DNA of 64,000 nt. Source: Asaia bogorensis (GTDB lineage: Bacteria > Pseudomonadota > Alphaproteobacteria > Reyranellales > Reyranellaceae). The position numbers and the translations under genes are program-made. The DNA lies in assembly GCA_945889625.1 (NCBI GenBank), contig CAMDCE010000001.1, forward strand, positions 124,001 to 188,000. Reading direction: 5' to 3'. Positions 33,505-42,082 of this stretch are shown here, piece by piece. Within the stretch, counting starts at the first letter, position 1. Every line of letters begins with the position of its first letter. The notes below the pieces were generated by a model that saw nothing but the letters and a program-made list of their open reading frames with translations, did no database searches and had not been told where the DNA came from.

Positions 33505-34734
33505 TCAGCCCTTGATGAACGGGCACTTGCCTTCGTTGACCGGGCGGAACGCTTCGTTGCCCGGAACGGTGGCGAGCAGCTTGTAGATGTCATCCTTGTT
33601 CTTGGACTCGGCTGGTGACTTGACCTGGAACAGGTACATGTCGCGCTCGACACGGCCGTCGGCGCGCAGCTTGCCGTTCTTGGTCATGACGTCGTTGATC
33701 GGCAGTTCGCGCATCTTGGCCATCACCGCCTTGGCATCGTCGGTGCCCGCCGCCTGCACGGCCTTGAGATAGTGCAGGGTCGAGCTGTAGGCGCCGGCGG
33801 TCAGCATGCTCGGGATCTTGTCGCGCTTGGCGCGGAAGCGCTTGGTCCAGGCGCGGGTGTCGTCATTGAGATCCCAGTAGAACGACTCCGACAGCACCAG
33901 ACCCTGCGCCACCGGGAGCGTGAGCGCCACGACGTCGGTCGAGAAGACGAGGAGGCCGGCCAGGCGCTGGCCGCCCTTGACGATGCCGAATTCGCCGGCC
34001 TGCTTGATCGAGTTGATGGTGTCCTGGCCGGCGTTGGCGAGACCGATGATCTTGGCCTTCGACGCCTGGGCCTGCAGCAGGAACGACGAGAAGTCCTGCG
34101 TGCTGAGCGGATGCTTGACGCCGCCCAGCACCTTGCCGCCCGCTGCCTTGACGACGGTCGTCACATCGCGCTCCAGCGCATGGCCGAAGGCATAGTCGGC
34201 GGTGAGGAAGTACCACGAATCGCCGCCGCCCTTGACGATGGCACCGCCGGTCACCTTGGCCAGGGCATAGGTATCGTAAACCCAGTGCGCGCCGGTTTCC
34301 GAGCAGGCGGGGCCCGTCAGGTCGGCCGAGGCGGCGCCAGTGATGATGTCGACCAAACCCTTTTCCTGGGAGATCTTCCGCACAGCGAGGGCCACCGAGG
34401 AGGTGCCCAGGCCGGTGATCATCTTCACGCCGTCGACATCGTACCAGCGGCGTGCGATCGCGGCGCCGACGTCGGGCTTGGTCTGATGGTCGGCGGACAG
34501 GAGCTCGACGGGGCGGCCGAGAACCTTGCCGCCGAAGTCGTCGATCGCCATCTGCGCGGCCTCGACCTCGCCGAGGTTGAGATCGGCATAGACGCCGGAA
34601 AAGCCCTCAGTGATGCCGATCTTGAAGGGCGCGGGCGCCTGGGCCTGCGCGATGGCCACGAGCCCTGCCGCGGTCAGCCCGACGGCAGCGGCCGCGACCG
34701 CGCCGGCGCAACGAACGGCACTTGCAACTCTCAT
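33505..34734 (-). CDS. Branched-chain amino-acid-type ABC transporter substrate-binding protein
   Basis: A 409-aa periplasmic receptor with a signal peptide (residues 1-31, ending AIAQAQAP). The family pattern is visible: FKIGITEGFSGVYADLNLGE, the GRPVELLSADHQTKPDVGAA motif, MITGLGTSSVALAVRKISQE and DSWYFLTADYAFGHALERD. The ligand may be an amino acid, amide or aromatic acid. It is divergent from livG-F-H-M, with a 122-base shared regulatory gap, so it is almost certainly the receptor of that ABC importer. Confidence 0.9.
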   Translation of the reverse strand: MRVASAVRCAGAVAAAAVGLTAAGLVAIAQAQAPAPFKIGITEGFSGVYADLNLGEVEAAQMAIDDFGGKVLGRPVELLSADHQTKPDVGAAIARRWYDVDGVKMITGLGTSSVALAVRKISQEKGLVDIITGAASADLTGPACSETGAHWVYDTYALAKVTGGAIVKGGGDSWYFLTADYAFGHALERDVTTVVKAAGGKVLGGVKHPLSTQDFSSFLLQAQASKAKIIGLANAGQDTINSIKQAGEFGIVKGGQRLAGLLVFSTDVVALTLPVAQGLVLSESFYWDLNDDTRAWTKRFRAKRDKIPSMLTAGAYSSTLHYLKAVQAAGTDDAKAVMAKMRELPINDVMTKNGKLRADGRVERDMYLFQVKSPAESKNKDDIYKLLATVPGNEAFRPVNEGKCPFIKG

Positions 34735-34856
34735 ACTCTAGTCCTCCCAAAAGCAATTCCCCGTCAGGCGCGAAATCTAGCGACCGTTCAGGCCTGACGC
34801 CAGTGCTGGACAGTGGCGCAAAGCTTCGATTTATTCGCGACACCCAAGGGGGGTGG
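34735..34856. promoter_or_regulatory. Divergent promoter region of the liv-type locus
   Basis: 122 bases lie between the receptor gene start (- strand) and livG (+ strand). It must carry the promoters of both transcripts. I see no clear -35/-10 pair or operator palindrome by eye; an AAGGGGGG ribosome site for livG ends it. Confidence 0.4.
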
Positions 34857-35607
34857 ATGGCGGAAGAAGAAGTAATTCTCGAAGCAAGCGGGCTCACGAA
34901 GGAATTCAAGGGCTTCGTGGCGGTCAAGAATGTCGACCTGCGGATCCGGCGGCACACCATCCATGCCCTGATCGGTCCCAATGGCGCCGGCAAGACCACT
35001 TGCTTCAACCTGCTGACGCATTTTCTGACGCCGACGGCGGGGCGCATCCGCTTCAAGGGCCGCGATATCACCGGCAGCTCGCCGGCGGCTATTGCCCGCA
35101 TGGGGCTGGCGCGTTCTTTCCAGATTTCTGCTGTATTTCCCCATCTGACGGTGCGCGAGAACGTGCGCGTGGCGCTGCAGCGCAAGCTCGGCATCTCCTT
35201 CCATTTCTGGCGTTCCGAGGCCGTGCTCGGCGCACTCGACGCGCGGGCCCTGGAACTGGTCGAGGCCGTGGGGCTCTCCGCTTTCGCCGAGCTGGCGGCG
35301 GTCGAACTGCCCTACGGCCGCAAGCGGGCGCTGGAGATCGCCACCACCTTGGCGCTCGAGCCCGAGATGATGCTGCTCGACGAGCCGATGGCGGGGCTGG
35401 GCCAGGAGGACATCAAGCGCATCGGCGTGCTGATCCGCCAGGTCGCGCGTGACCGCACGGTGCTGATGGTCGAACACAACATGTCCGTGGTTGCCGACCT
35501 TTCCGACACCATCACGGTGCTGGCGCGCGGCGAGGTGCTGGCCGAGGGCCCTTACGCGACCGTCTCGAAGAACCCGCTCGTGATCGAAGCCTATGTCGGG
35601 ACCGGTC

Positions 35608-35615
<8 letters not shown>
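34857..35615 (+). CDS. livG: LivG-type ABC transporter ATP-binding protein
   Basis: The ATG at 34857 follows AAGGGGGGTGG and gives 252 residues. Walker A is GPNGAGKTTC. The ABC signature appears as ELPYGRKRALEIATTLAL, a LivG-type variant of LSGGQ. Walker B and the D-loop are MMLLDEPMAGL, and the switch His is in LMVEHNM. With LivF it powers import of a branched-chain amino acid or related compound through LivH/M. Its stop overlaps the livF start by a few bases, so the genes are translationally coupled. Confidence 0.93.
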
Positions 35616-36327
<712 letters not shown>

Positions 36328-36349
36328 TTAGGGGGGGTGTGACGGAGCC

Positions 36350-37231
36350 ATGTTCGAGATCTTCGGCGTTTCCTCCCAGCTGCTGTTCAGCCAGCTCCTG
36401 CTCGGCCTGATCAATGGCGCCTTCTACGCCATGCTGAGTCTGGGCCTCGCCGTGATCTTCGGCATGCTGAACGTGATCAACTTCACGCACGGTGCGCAGT
36501 ACATGATGGGCGCCTTCGCCGCCTGGCTGCTGCTCGGCATCCTCGACATCCCGTTCTGGGTGGCGTTGGTCCTCGCGCCGTTGATCGTCGGCCTGTTCGG
36601 CGTGCTGCTCGAGCGGCTGATGCTGAAGCGCATCTATCACCTCGACCACCTCTACGGCTTCCTGCTGACGTTCGGCCTCGCGCTGGTGATCGAGGGTCTG
36701 TTCCAGTGGAAGTGGGGCTCCTCGGGTGCGCCTTACCCCAGTCCGATTCCCGGTGGCTACAACCTCGGCTTCATGTTCCTGCCGGCCTATCGCGGCTTCG
36801 TCGTGGTGGCGGCTCTCGTGGTCTGTCTCGCCACCTGGTACGGCATCGAGCGCACGCGGCTCGGCGCCTACCTGCGCGCCGCCACCGAGAATCCGTCGCT
36901 GGTGCGCGCCTTCGGCATCAACGTGCCGCGGTTGATCACGCTCACTTACGGTCTGGGCGTCGGGCTGGCGGCCCTGGCCGGCGTCCTGGCGGCGCCGATC
37001 CAGCAGGTTTCGGCGGTGATGGGCACCAACCTCGTGCTGATCGTGTTCGCCGTCGTGGTGATCGGCGGCATGGGTTCGATCATGGGCTCGATCGTCACCG
37101 GCTTCGGCCTCGGCCTGATCGAGGGCTTCACCAAGGTGGTCTATCCGCCGGCCTCCAACACGGTGGTCTTCGTCGTCATGGCGATCGTCCTGCTGGTCAA
37201 GCCGGCCGGCCTGTTCGGGCAAAGCAAATGA
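36350..37231 (+). CDS. livH: LivH-type ABC transporter permease
   Basis: A 293-residue membrane protein with about eight hydrophobic segments. Family markers are LLLGLINGAFYAMLSLGLAV, the GMLNVINFTHGAQYMMGAF motif near residue 40, and the coupling-loop region RAATENPSLVRAFGINVPR. The GMGSIMGSIVTGFGLGLIEG end is typical. It forms the membrane channel with LivM. The livM start overlaps its stop (ATGA). Confidence 0.93.
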   Translation: MFEIFGVSSQLLFSQLLLGLINGAFYAMLSLGLAVIFGMLNVINFTHGAQYMMGAFAAWLLLGILDIPFWVALVLAPLIVGLFGVLLERLMLKRIYHLDHLYGFLLTFGLALVIEGLFQWKWGSSGAPYPSPIPGGYNLGFMFLPAYRGFVVVAALVVCLATWYGIERTRLGAYLRAATENPSLVRAFGINVPRLITLTYGLGVGLAALAGVLAAPIQQVSAVMGTNLVLIVFAVVVIGGMGSIMGSIVTGFGLGLIEGFTKVVYPPASNTVVFVVMAIVLLVKPAGLFGQSK

Positions 37232-38160
37232 CCGGCCAGCGCCTCTTCGCCATCGTTCTGTTCGTCCTGGCACTGATCGCGCCGTGGGTCGTCTATCCGG
37301 TGTTCCTGATGACGGCGCTGTGCTTTGCGCTGTTTGCCTGCGCCTTCAATCTGCTGCTGGGCTATGCCGGCCTCATGAGCTTCGGCCACGCCATGTTCTT
37401 CGGCATGGCCGGCTACTTCTACGGCCACGTCGTCAAGGCCTGGAACATGCCGCCCGAGCTCGGCCTGCTGGCCGGCGTCCTGGGTGCGGCGGCGCTGGGC
37501 GCCGTCACTGGCGCCTTGGCGATCCGCCGCCAGGGCATCTACTTCGCCATGATCACGCTGGCCTTCGCCCAGATGATCTACTTCATCTGCGTGCAGGTGC
37601 CATTCACCGGCGGCGAGGATGGCCTGCAGGGCATTGCCCGCGTGCCGTTGCTGGGCGGCCTGATCCCGACCAAGGACGATCGCGTACTCTACTACGTGGT
37701 GCTGGCGATCTTCCTGTTCGGCTACGGCGCCATCTACCGCTTCATCCATTCGCCGTTCGGCCAGGTGCTCAAGGCGATCCGCGACAACGAACAGCGGGCA
37801 GTGTCGCTGGGCTACGAGGCCGATCGCTACAAGTTGCTGGCCTTCGTGCTCTCGGCGGCGCTGGCCGGCCTTGCCGGCGCCACCAAGGCGATGGTGCTTC
37901 AGTTCGCCACGCTCACCGACGTGAGCGCTGCAATGTCGGGCGAGGTCGTGCTGATGGCGCTGGTCGGCGGGCTCGGCACCATCATCGGTCCGGTGGTCGG
38001 CGCCTTCATCATCATCACCATGCAGAACTATCTCGCCTCGTTCGGGGAGTTCGTGCTGGTCATCCAGGGTTGCATCTTCGTGGTGATCGTCATGGCGTTC
38101 CGCAAGGGCCTGGTCGGCGAAGTCGCCGACTGGTGGAAGATGCGCCGCAAGGCAAGCTGA
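37228..38160 (+). CDS. livM: LivM-type ABC transporter permease
   Basis: A 310-aa permease coupled to livH by an ATGA overlap. About nine membrane segments are seen. Family markers are LLLGYAGLMSFGHAMFFGMA near residue 45, the IRRQGIYFAMITLAFAQMIY segment and the cytoplasmic coupling motif LKAIRDNEQRAVSLGYEADR. It completes the importer with LivG, LivF, LivH and the divergent receptor. The gene is followed by a short GC-rich repeat (38165-38203) and then by convergent small genes. Confidence 0.93.
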   Translation: MTGQRLFAIVLFVLALIAPWVVYPVFLMTALCFALFACAFNLLLGYAGLMSFGHAMFFGMAGYFYGHVVKAWNMPPELGLLAGVLGAAALGAVTGALAIRRQGIYFAMITLAFAQMIYFICVQVPFTGGEDGLQGIARVPLLGGLIPTKDDRVLYYVVLAIFLFGYGAIYRFIHSPFGQVLKAIRDNEQRAVSLGYEADRYKLLAFVLSAALAGLAGATKAMVLQFATLTDVSAAMSGEVVLMALVGGLGTIIGPVVGAFIIITMQNYLASFGEFVLVIQGCIFVVIVMAFRKGLVGEVADWWKMRRKAS

Positions 38161-38164
38161 CGGA

Positions 38165-38203
38165 TCGGCGCTGGCGCCGATGGGCGGCGCTGGCGCCGAT
38201 GGC
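38165..38203. repeat. Short direct repeats after livM
   Basis: GGCGCTGGCGCCGATGG occurs twice in tandem with small variation between about 38167 and 38203, and GGCGCT recurs a third time. GGCGCC is self-complementary, so it can form small hairpins. It lies between two convergent gene ends and may help termination. Confidence 0.55.
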
Positions 38204-38208
38204 CGGCG

Positions 38209-38553
38209 CTAGCGCAACCATCCACGCTGCATCATGTAGCGGATGCCGTGGATCACCAGGCTTCCGGCCCCGGCGGCGAGGAAGCCGAAAATGCCGCCCC
38301 TGATCACGTTGATCGCTCCTCCTTCGACTCCCGCCAGCGCCCCGCAAATGGTGATCACTGCCGTGATGAAGGGAAAGCTGAACGCGCCGACGGTGCACAC
38401 GGCGATGACGATGCCGATCGGGACGGCGACGAAGCCCGTGCCGACACCCTTCCAAAATCCGTAGATCCAGGTCGCCACCATGGCAAGGCCAGCCGCACCC
38501 AACAGTATCTTGTTGGGCCACTTGAACGATTTTCTCGAACGGGCGCGAGACAT
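38209..38553 (-). CDS. Small membrane protein, 114 aa
   Basis: A 114-residue protein with three or four hydrophobic segments (ILLGAAGLAMVATWIYGFWK, AVPIGIVIAVCTVGAFSFPF, AVITICGALAGVEGG, GGIFGFLAAGAGSLVIHGI) and a basic N-terminus (MSRARSRKSFKWPNK). No family is recognised. It is one of three small membrane genes in a row on this strand, next to an Flp pilin gene. The ATG has no strong ribosome site, so the start is less certain. Confidence 0.6.
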   Translation of the reverse strand: MSRARSRKSFKWPNKILLGAAGLAMVATWIYGFWKGVGTGFVAVPIGIVIAVCTVGAFSFPFITAVITICGALAGVEGGAINVIRGGIFGFLAAGAGSLVIHGIRYMMQRGWLR

Positions 38554-38583
38554 GTGAGAATGTCGGGGCGGAGCGTGGAGCCT

Positions 38584-38844
38584 TTATCGAGAACAGACGA
38601 TCGGCAGTTTGGAGGCCCATTGCATCGAACACATCTCCTCCGGGAAGGCCGCCCAGACGGCGGCCACGATCAGCAACAACAGCAGCACCGGTTTGGCGAG
38701 GCGCAGGAACGCCGGCACGGCCACCCGCAACGCCCAGTAGACGAGCAGGGCAGCTGCAACAACAGAAAGAACCCGGTACTGGACGCTCCACGAGTCCCAA
38801 CCGCTCAGGTCGGCCCGTGCCACGAGCTTCTGCAGAAAATCCAC
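38584..38844 (-). CDS. Small membrane protein, 86 aa
   Basis: An 86-residue protein with two hydrophobic segments (VLSVVAAALLVYWALRVAVP and AKPVLLLLLIVAAVWAAFP) after an amphipathic start (MDFLQKLVARADLSGWDSW). Two cysteines (MCSMQW, IVCSR) are in the C-terminal tail, which may face the periplasm and form a disulfide. No family is recognised. An AAAGAGGT site precedes the ATG. It lies 30 bases ahead of the 114-aa membrane protein gene in the same direction. Confidence 0.6.
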   Translation of the reverse strand: MDFLQKLVARADLSGWDSWSVQYRVLSVVAAALLVYWALRVAVPAFLRLAKPVLLLLLIVAAVWAAFPEEMCSMQWASKLPIVCSR

Positions 38845-38901
38845 GACCTCTTTTTAGGGCATCGATGGGCACACTGCAAAACCGCGCGGTGCATGGCCGA
38901 C

Positions 38902-38929
38902 GGCTGAAGCGAAAGTCATCGCGCTTTAG
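38902..38929. repeat. Palindromic repeat family A, half copy
   Basis: GGCTGAAGCGAAAGTCATCG followed by CGCTTTAG is the reverse complement of the left arm of the family A repeat. The TTA at 38926-38928 is the stop codon of the next minus-strand gene, as in copy 1. Confidence 0.65.
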
Positions 38930-39258
38930 TAGCCTTCGCGCCGGCCGCCGCTCGCGTAGCCGGCCCGGACAATCCTGATGCCAGCGATCCCCTGGATCAC
39001 GAGAGCGGCAATTGGCAGGCCGACCAGAGCAAGCAGTTTTGCGGCTGCGGAGCTGACGAACAGGAGCATGAGTCCGAGACTGCAAAAAGCAAGCAAGCCG
39101 ATCACTGCACTGGCCAGGAGCATCAGCAGGGAAGACCCCGCAAACCCTTTGTGCAGGACATACAGCGGACCGAAGAGCGATGCCCACAGGTAGGACCACC
39201 CATCGAGAAATGTGGATTCAGCTATTTCGGGATGGTCCAGTCGATAGGTTCTGAGCAT
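38926..39258 (-). CDS. Membrane protein, 110 aa
   Basis: The ATG at 39258 gives 110 residues, starting with a soluble stretch (LRTYRLDHPEIAESTFLDGW) followed by a membrane region with three segments (SSLLMLLASAVIGLLAFCSL, LMLLFVSSAAAKLLALVG, LPIAALVIQGIAGIRIVRA) and a basic GGRREGY tail. The LDGWSYLWASLFGPLYVLHK segment resembles small DUF2628-like membrane proteins, but this is weak. Its stop codon lies in a family A repeat. An upstream start at 39282 is possible. Confidence 0.6.
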   Translation of the reverse strand: MLRTYRLDHPEIAESTFLDGWSYLWASLFGPLYVLHKGFAGSSLLMLLASAVIGLLAFCSLGLMLLFVSSAAAKLLALVGLPIAALVIQGIAGIRIVRAGYASGGRREGY

Positions 39259-39299
39259 TGATTCACCGCCCGTTCGCGTCACCTCCGAAGGGGCGCAAA

Positions 39300-39464
39300 T
39301 CAGGTCATCGCGTTGGCGACGTTGCCCAGCACGTTCGTGACCTTGCCGCCGACGGTCCTCATGGCCGTGATGGCGGCAACGGCGATCAGCGAGGCGATCA
39401 GCGTGTACTCGATGGCGGTGGCGCCCTGATCGCCGTTCATCAGGCGGCGGAAAATGGCCAGCAT
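39300..39464 (-). CDS. Flp/Fap-type (type IVb) pilin
   Basis: A 54-residue gene, read from the ATG at 39464. The prepilin signature is intact: a short basic leader (FRRLMNGDQG), then the processed end ATAIEYTLIASLIAVAAITA, which carries the Glu5-Tyr6 pair of Flp pilins, and a short C-terminal region (GGKVTNVLGNVANAMT). Prepilin peptidase (CpaA/TadV type) should cut after Gly. The tad/cpa assembly genes are not in the window, so this is an orphan copy or an extra pilin; it neighbours small membrane-protein genes of unknown role. Confidence 0.85.
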   Translation of the reverse strand: MLAIFRRLMNGDQGATAIEYTLIASLIAVAAITAMRTVGGKVTNVLGNVANAMT

Positions 39465-39631
39465 GGGAGCATCTCCGAGGGAATTGATGTCTTGTTTATC
39501 GACGGACTCGACACAACACTTTCAATGCCCTCGATTGTACGCGCGGCGGCTGCGCTCCCGGCTTGGTATTGGGTATCGATTGGTTCGATTTGTATCGATT
39601 GCAACAGGCGCCCGACGAGGCTGTGCGGGCG

Positions 39632-40822
39632 TCAGGTCGGCTTGCCGAGCATCCTGTCGCTGCGGTCGAAGATCTCGCCGATGTAGCGGGTGCTCCACAC
39701 GCTTTGCCAGTTCCGGTCGATGGCCAAGATGGAAGAAACACGCTTATGATACGGAAAAACGCTGCCGAGTATAGCGTCGCTGTCGACATGGTGCTGCAGG
39801 AAGACCCCATTCTCGTCGAAGACCACGCCATCGGGCCGGAGCAGCCGCCGGAACGTCTCGGCATAGAACCGGACTTGGTCGACGGACATCTCCGGAAAGG
39901 ACATCGTGTTTATCGCGAGGTCGATGGGCTGCAAGGCACTGGCGAACTCGTCGATCAGATAGTTGGCGACGAACAGGAAATTGAAATGCTCCGGAACCTT
40001 GTCGCCCGGTCCGAGAACATGGCACCGCTCCCCGTCGAAAGGCGCGCTTAGGTAGATCGCGCTGTAGTAGAGCGAGCTCGGCAGATCGACCGCGATGTAC
40101 TCGAGCTGATCCTTGAAGATCGACTTCAAGGCGTAGGCAAGGGCGCCGTATCCCGGGCCGACTTCGAGCACACGCGCTCGCCCGCGGCGCGCGATATCGG
40201 CGTCAAGCTTGTCGAGAACGCCCGACGCCAGAAGCCCGTTGATGCGGGACTGGCACATGATGGTGTCGGGGTTGACCACGACGCCACCGACATCGATGCC
40301 GATCTCGCCGAACATGCGGGGGGCGGCCACGACATACCGGGCGGGCACGTTGTGGACAAAGCGCTCATATTCCGGAACGAGATGGGCCAGTCGCTCAGCC
40401 ACGTCGAAGCGACTGGCGTGGATATCGGAGATGCCATCTGGGATGCCGGACCCCAGCTGGGCCAGGAATTCTTCGCCGCCGTCGCCTGGAAAGCGGCGCC
40501 TGTCGAGCCGATCAAGGATCGGCAGGTGAAAACCTATGAAAGGCGCAGACAGCCGCAGATAGTTGATATCATTGTACGCCGTCCGGCATCTCAGGCCGTT
40601 GGCCGGGACGATGCTCGCCCATTCGTTGCCGGGCAACGCGATGTCGCGGTCCAAACCGTTGCGATCGGCGTAGGCAAGGGCGTCGTCGTAGAGGAGTTGG
40701 ATGCGTTCGGCCAGGGCGACGCAGCGGGCGTGCTGCTCGGGGCTCAGGTTATGGTTGTCCTTGAGCGTATGGGTGCGATGGTTAGGACGGGGCGTTCGCT
40801 TCAGGCGGGACAGGAAATTCAT
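39632..40822 (-). CDS. Putative sugar O-methyltransferase
   Basis: From the ATG at 40822 (weak ribosome site) the protein has 396 residues. The SAM-binding motif is ARVLEVGPGYGALAYALKSI, followed by LEYIAVDLPSSLYYSAIYLS and the long C-terminal part with NFLFVANYLIDEF and PIDLAINTMSFPEMSVDQVR. This pattern fits the putative sugar O-methyltransferase group found in surface-polysaccharide clusters. No glycan genes are near. Base composition looks slightly more AT-rich than the neighbours, and the gene lies just past the 3' end of a tRNA gene, which hints at acquisition. The frame is open far upstream as a shadow. Confidence 0.7.
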   Translation of the reverse strand: MNFLSRLKRTPRPNHRTHTLKDNHNLSPEQHARCVALAERIQLLYDDALAYADRNGLDRDIALPGNEWASIVPANGLRCRTAYNDINYLRLSAPFIGFHLPILDRLDRRRFPGDGGEEFLAQLGSGIPDGISDIHASRFDVAERLAHLVPEYERFVHNVPARYVVAAPRMFGEIGIDVGGVVVNPDTIMCQSRINGLLASGVLDKLDADIARRGRARVLEVGPGYGALAYALKSIFKDQLEYIAVDLPSSLYYSAIYLSAPFDGERCHVLGPGDKVPEHFNFLFVANYLIDEFASALQPIDLAINTMSFPEMSVDQVRFYAETFRRLLRPDGVVFDENGVFLQHHVDSDAILGSVFPYHKRVSSILAIDRNWQSVWSTRYIGEIFDRSDRMLGKPT

Positions 40823-40874
40823 TCGCCAATCGTTCCTGGGCAGCGAACCGATCAGGCTCGATTGATCGATAATT

Positions 40875-40951
<77 letters not shown>

Positions 40952-41077
40952 GCGACGGGCCGGACCATAGCGGACGGACCCGCTGCTCGCAACGGAGCAG
41001 GACGAACGCCCGACTTGGCGGCGGCTGCCGATTAGGCGACAGTTGGACCATATGAAAGCTGTCCAGGAGGAAATGAC

Positions 41078-42082
41078 ATGAACAGCAATCGCCGCGGCTT
41101 GGTCCGCGCCTCGGGCGCCGCCGTCACTCTCGCCATGCTGGGCTCGTTCGCCGGCCGAGCTGGTGCGCAAGGCATGCCGCTCGAGACCGTCCGCATCGTC
41201 ACCGGCTTCCCACCGGGTGGCTCGACCGACACGCTGTCGCGGCGTGTCGCCGAGAACCTGCGTGGCGGCACCTACGCCAAGACCGCGCTGGTCGAGAACA
41301 AGCCGGGGGCCGGCGGCCAGATCGCGGTGCAGGGCATGAAGGGCGCGCCGACCGACGGCAGCGTCCTGCTGATGACGCCGGCTTCGATGCTGATGATCTA
41401 CCCGCACATCTACAAGAAGCTGGCCTACGACGCCTTCGCCGACGTCACTGCCGTGACGCTTGCCTGCACCTTCGATTTCGGCTTCTGCGCCGGCCCCGCG
41501 GTGCCCGACAGCGTCAAGGACATCCCGGGCTTCCTCGCCTGGTGCAAGGCCAATCCCGACAAGGCCAACTACGGCTCGCCGGGAGCGGGCGCGGTACCGC
41601 ATTTCATCGGCGTGCTGCTGGGCCGGGCCGGCGGCATCGAGCTGAAGCACGTGCCCTATCGCGGCACGCAGGCGGCCATCCAGGACATGGTGGGGGGCCA
41701 GGTCCAGGCGGTGTCGGGCCCGGTCGGCGAGTTCACCCAGCAGGTCAATGCCGGCAAGGCGCGTTTCCTCGGTGTGTCGGGCGCCACGCGCAGCCGCTTT
41801 GCGCCCAACGTGCCGACCTTCGCCGAGCAGGGCTACAAGGACCTGGTGTTCTCCGAATGGTTCGGCTTCTTCGCGCCGGGCGGCACGCCGGCGCCGGTGG
41901 TGCTGAAGGTCAACACCGCCTTGCGCGCCGCGCTCGCCCAGAAGGACGTGGTCGACGGTCTTGCCGTCATGGGCCTGGAGGCCAAGTCTTCGACCCCCGA
42001 GGAGCTCGCCAAACTCCTGAAGGAGAACTACGACCGCTGGGGCCCGATCGTGAAACAGATCGGATTCACGGCGGACTCCTAG
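41078..42082 (+). CDS. Bug/TctC-family periplasmic receptor
   Basis: The third Bug receptor, 334 aa, with a CAGGAGGAA ribosome site and a signal peptide ending around GAQG (residue 31). Hallmarks are VRIVTGFPPGGSTDTLSRRV, TALVENKPGAGGQIAVQG, KLAYDAFADVTAVTL and IELKHVPYRGTQAAIQDMV. It binds an unknown carboxylate in the periplasm. It overlaps by 4 bases the end of the convergent acyl-CoA synthetase gene. The acyl-activating enzyme next to it could act on the imported acid. Confidence 0.9.
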   Translation: MNSNRRGLVRASGAAVTLAMLGSFAGRAGAQGMPLETVRIVTGFPPGGSTDTLSRRVAENLRGGTYAKTALVENKPGAGGQIAVQGMKGAPTDGSVLLMTPASMLMIYPHIYKKLAYDAFADVTAVTLACTFDFGFCAGPAVPDSVKDIPGFLAWCKANPDKANYGSPGAGAVPHFIGVLLGRAGGIELKHVPYRGTQAAIQDMVGGQVQAVSGPVGEFTQQVNAGKARFLGVSGATRSRFAPNVPTFAEQGYKDLVFSEWFGFFAPGGTPAPVVLKVNTALRAALAQKDVVDGLAVMGLEAKSSTPEELAKLLKENYDRWGPIVKQIGFTADS

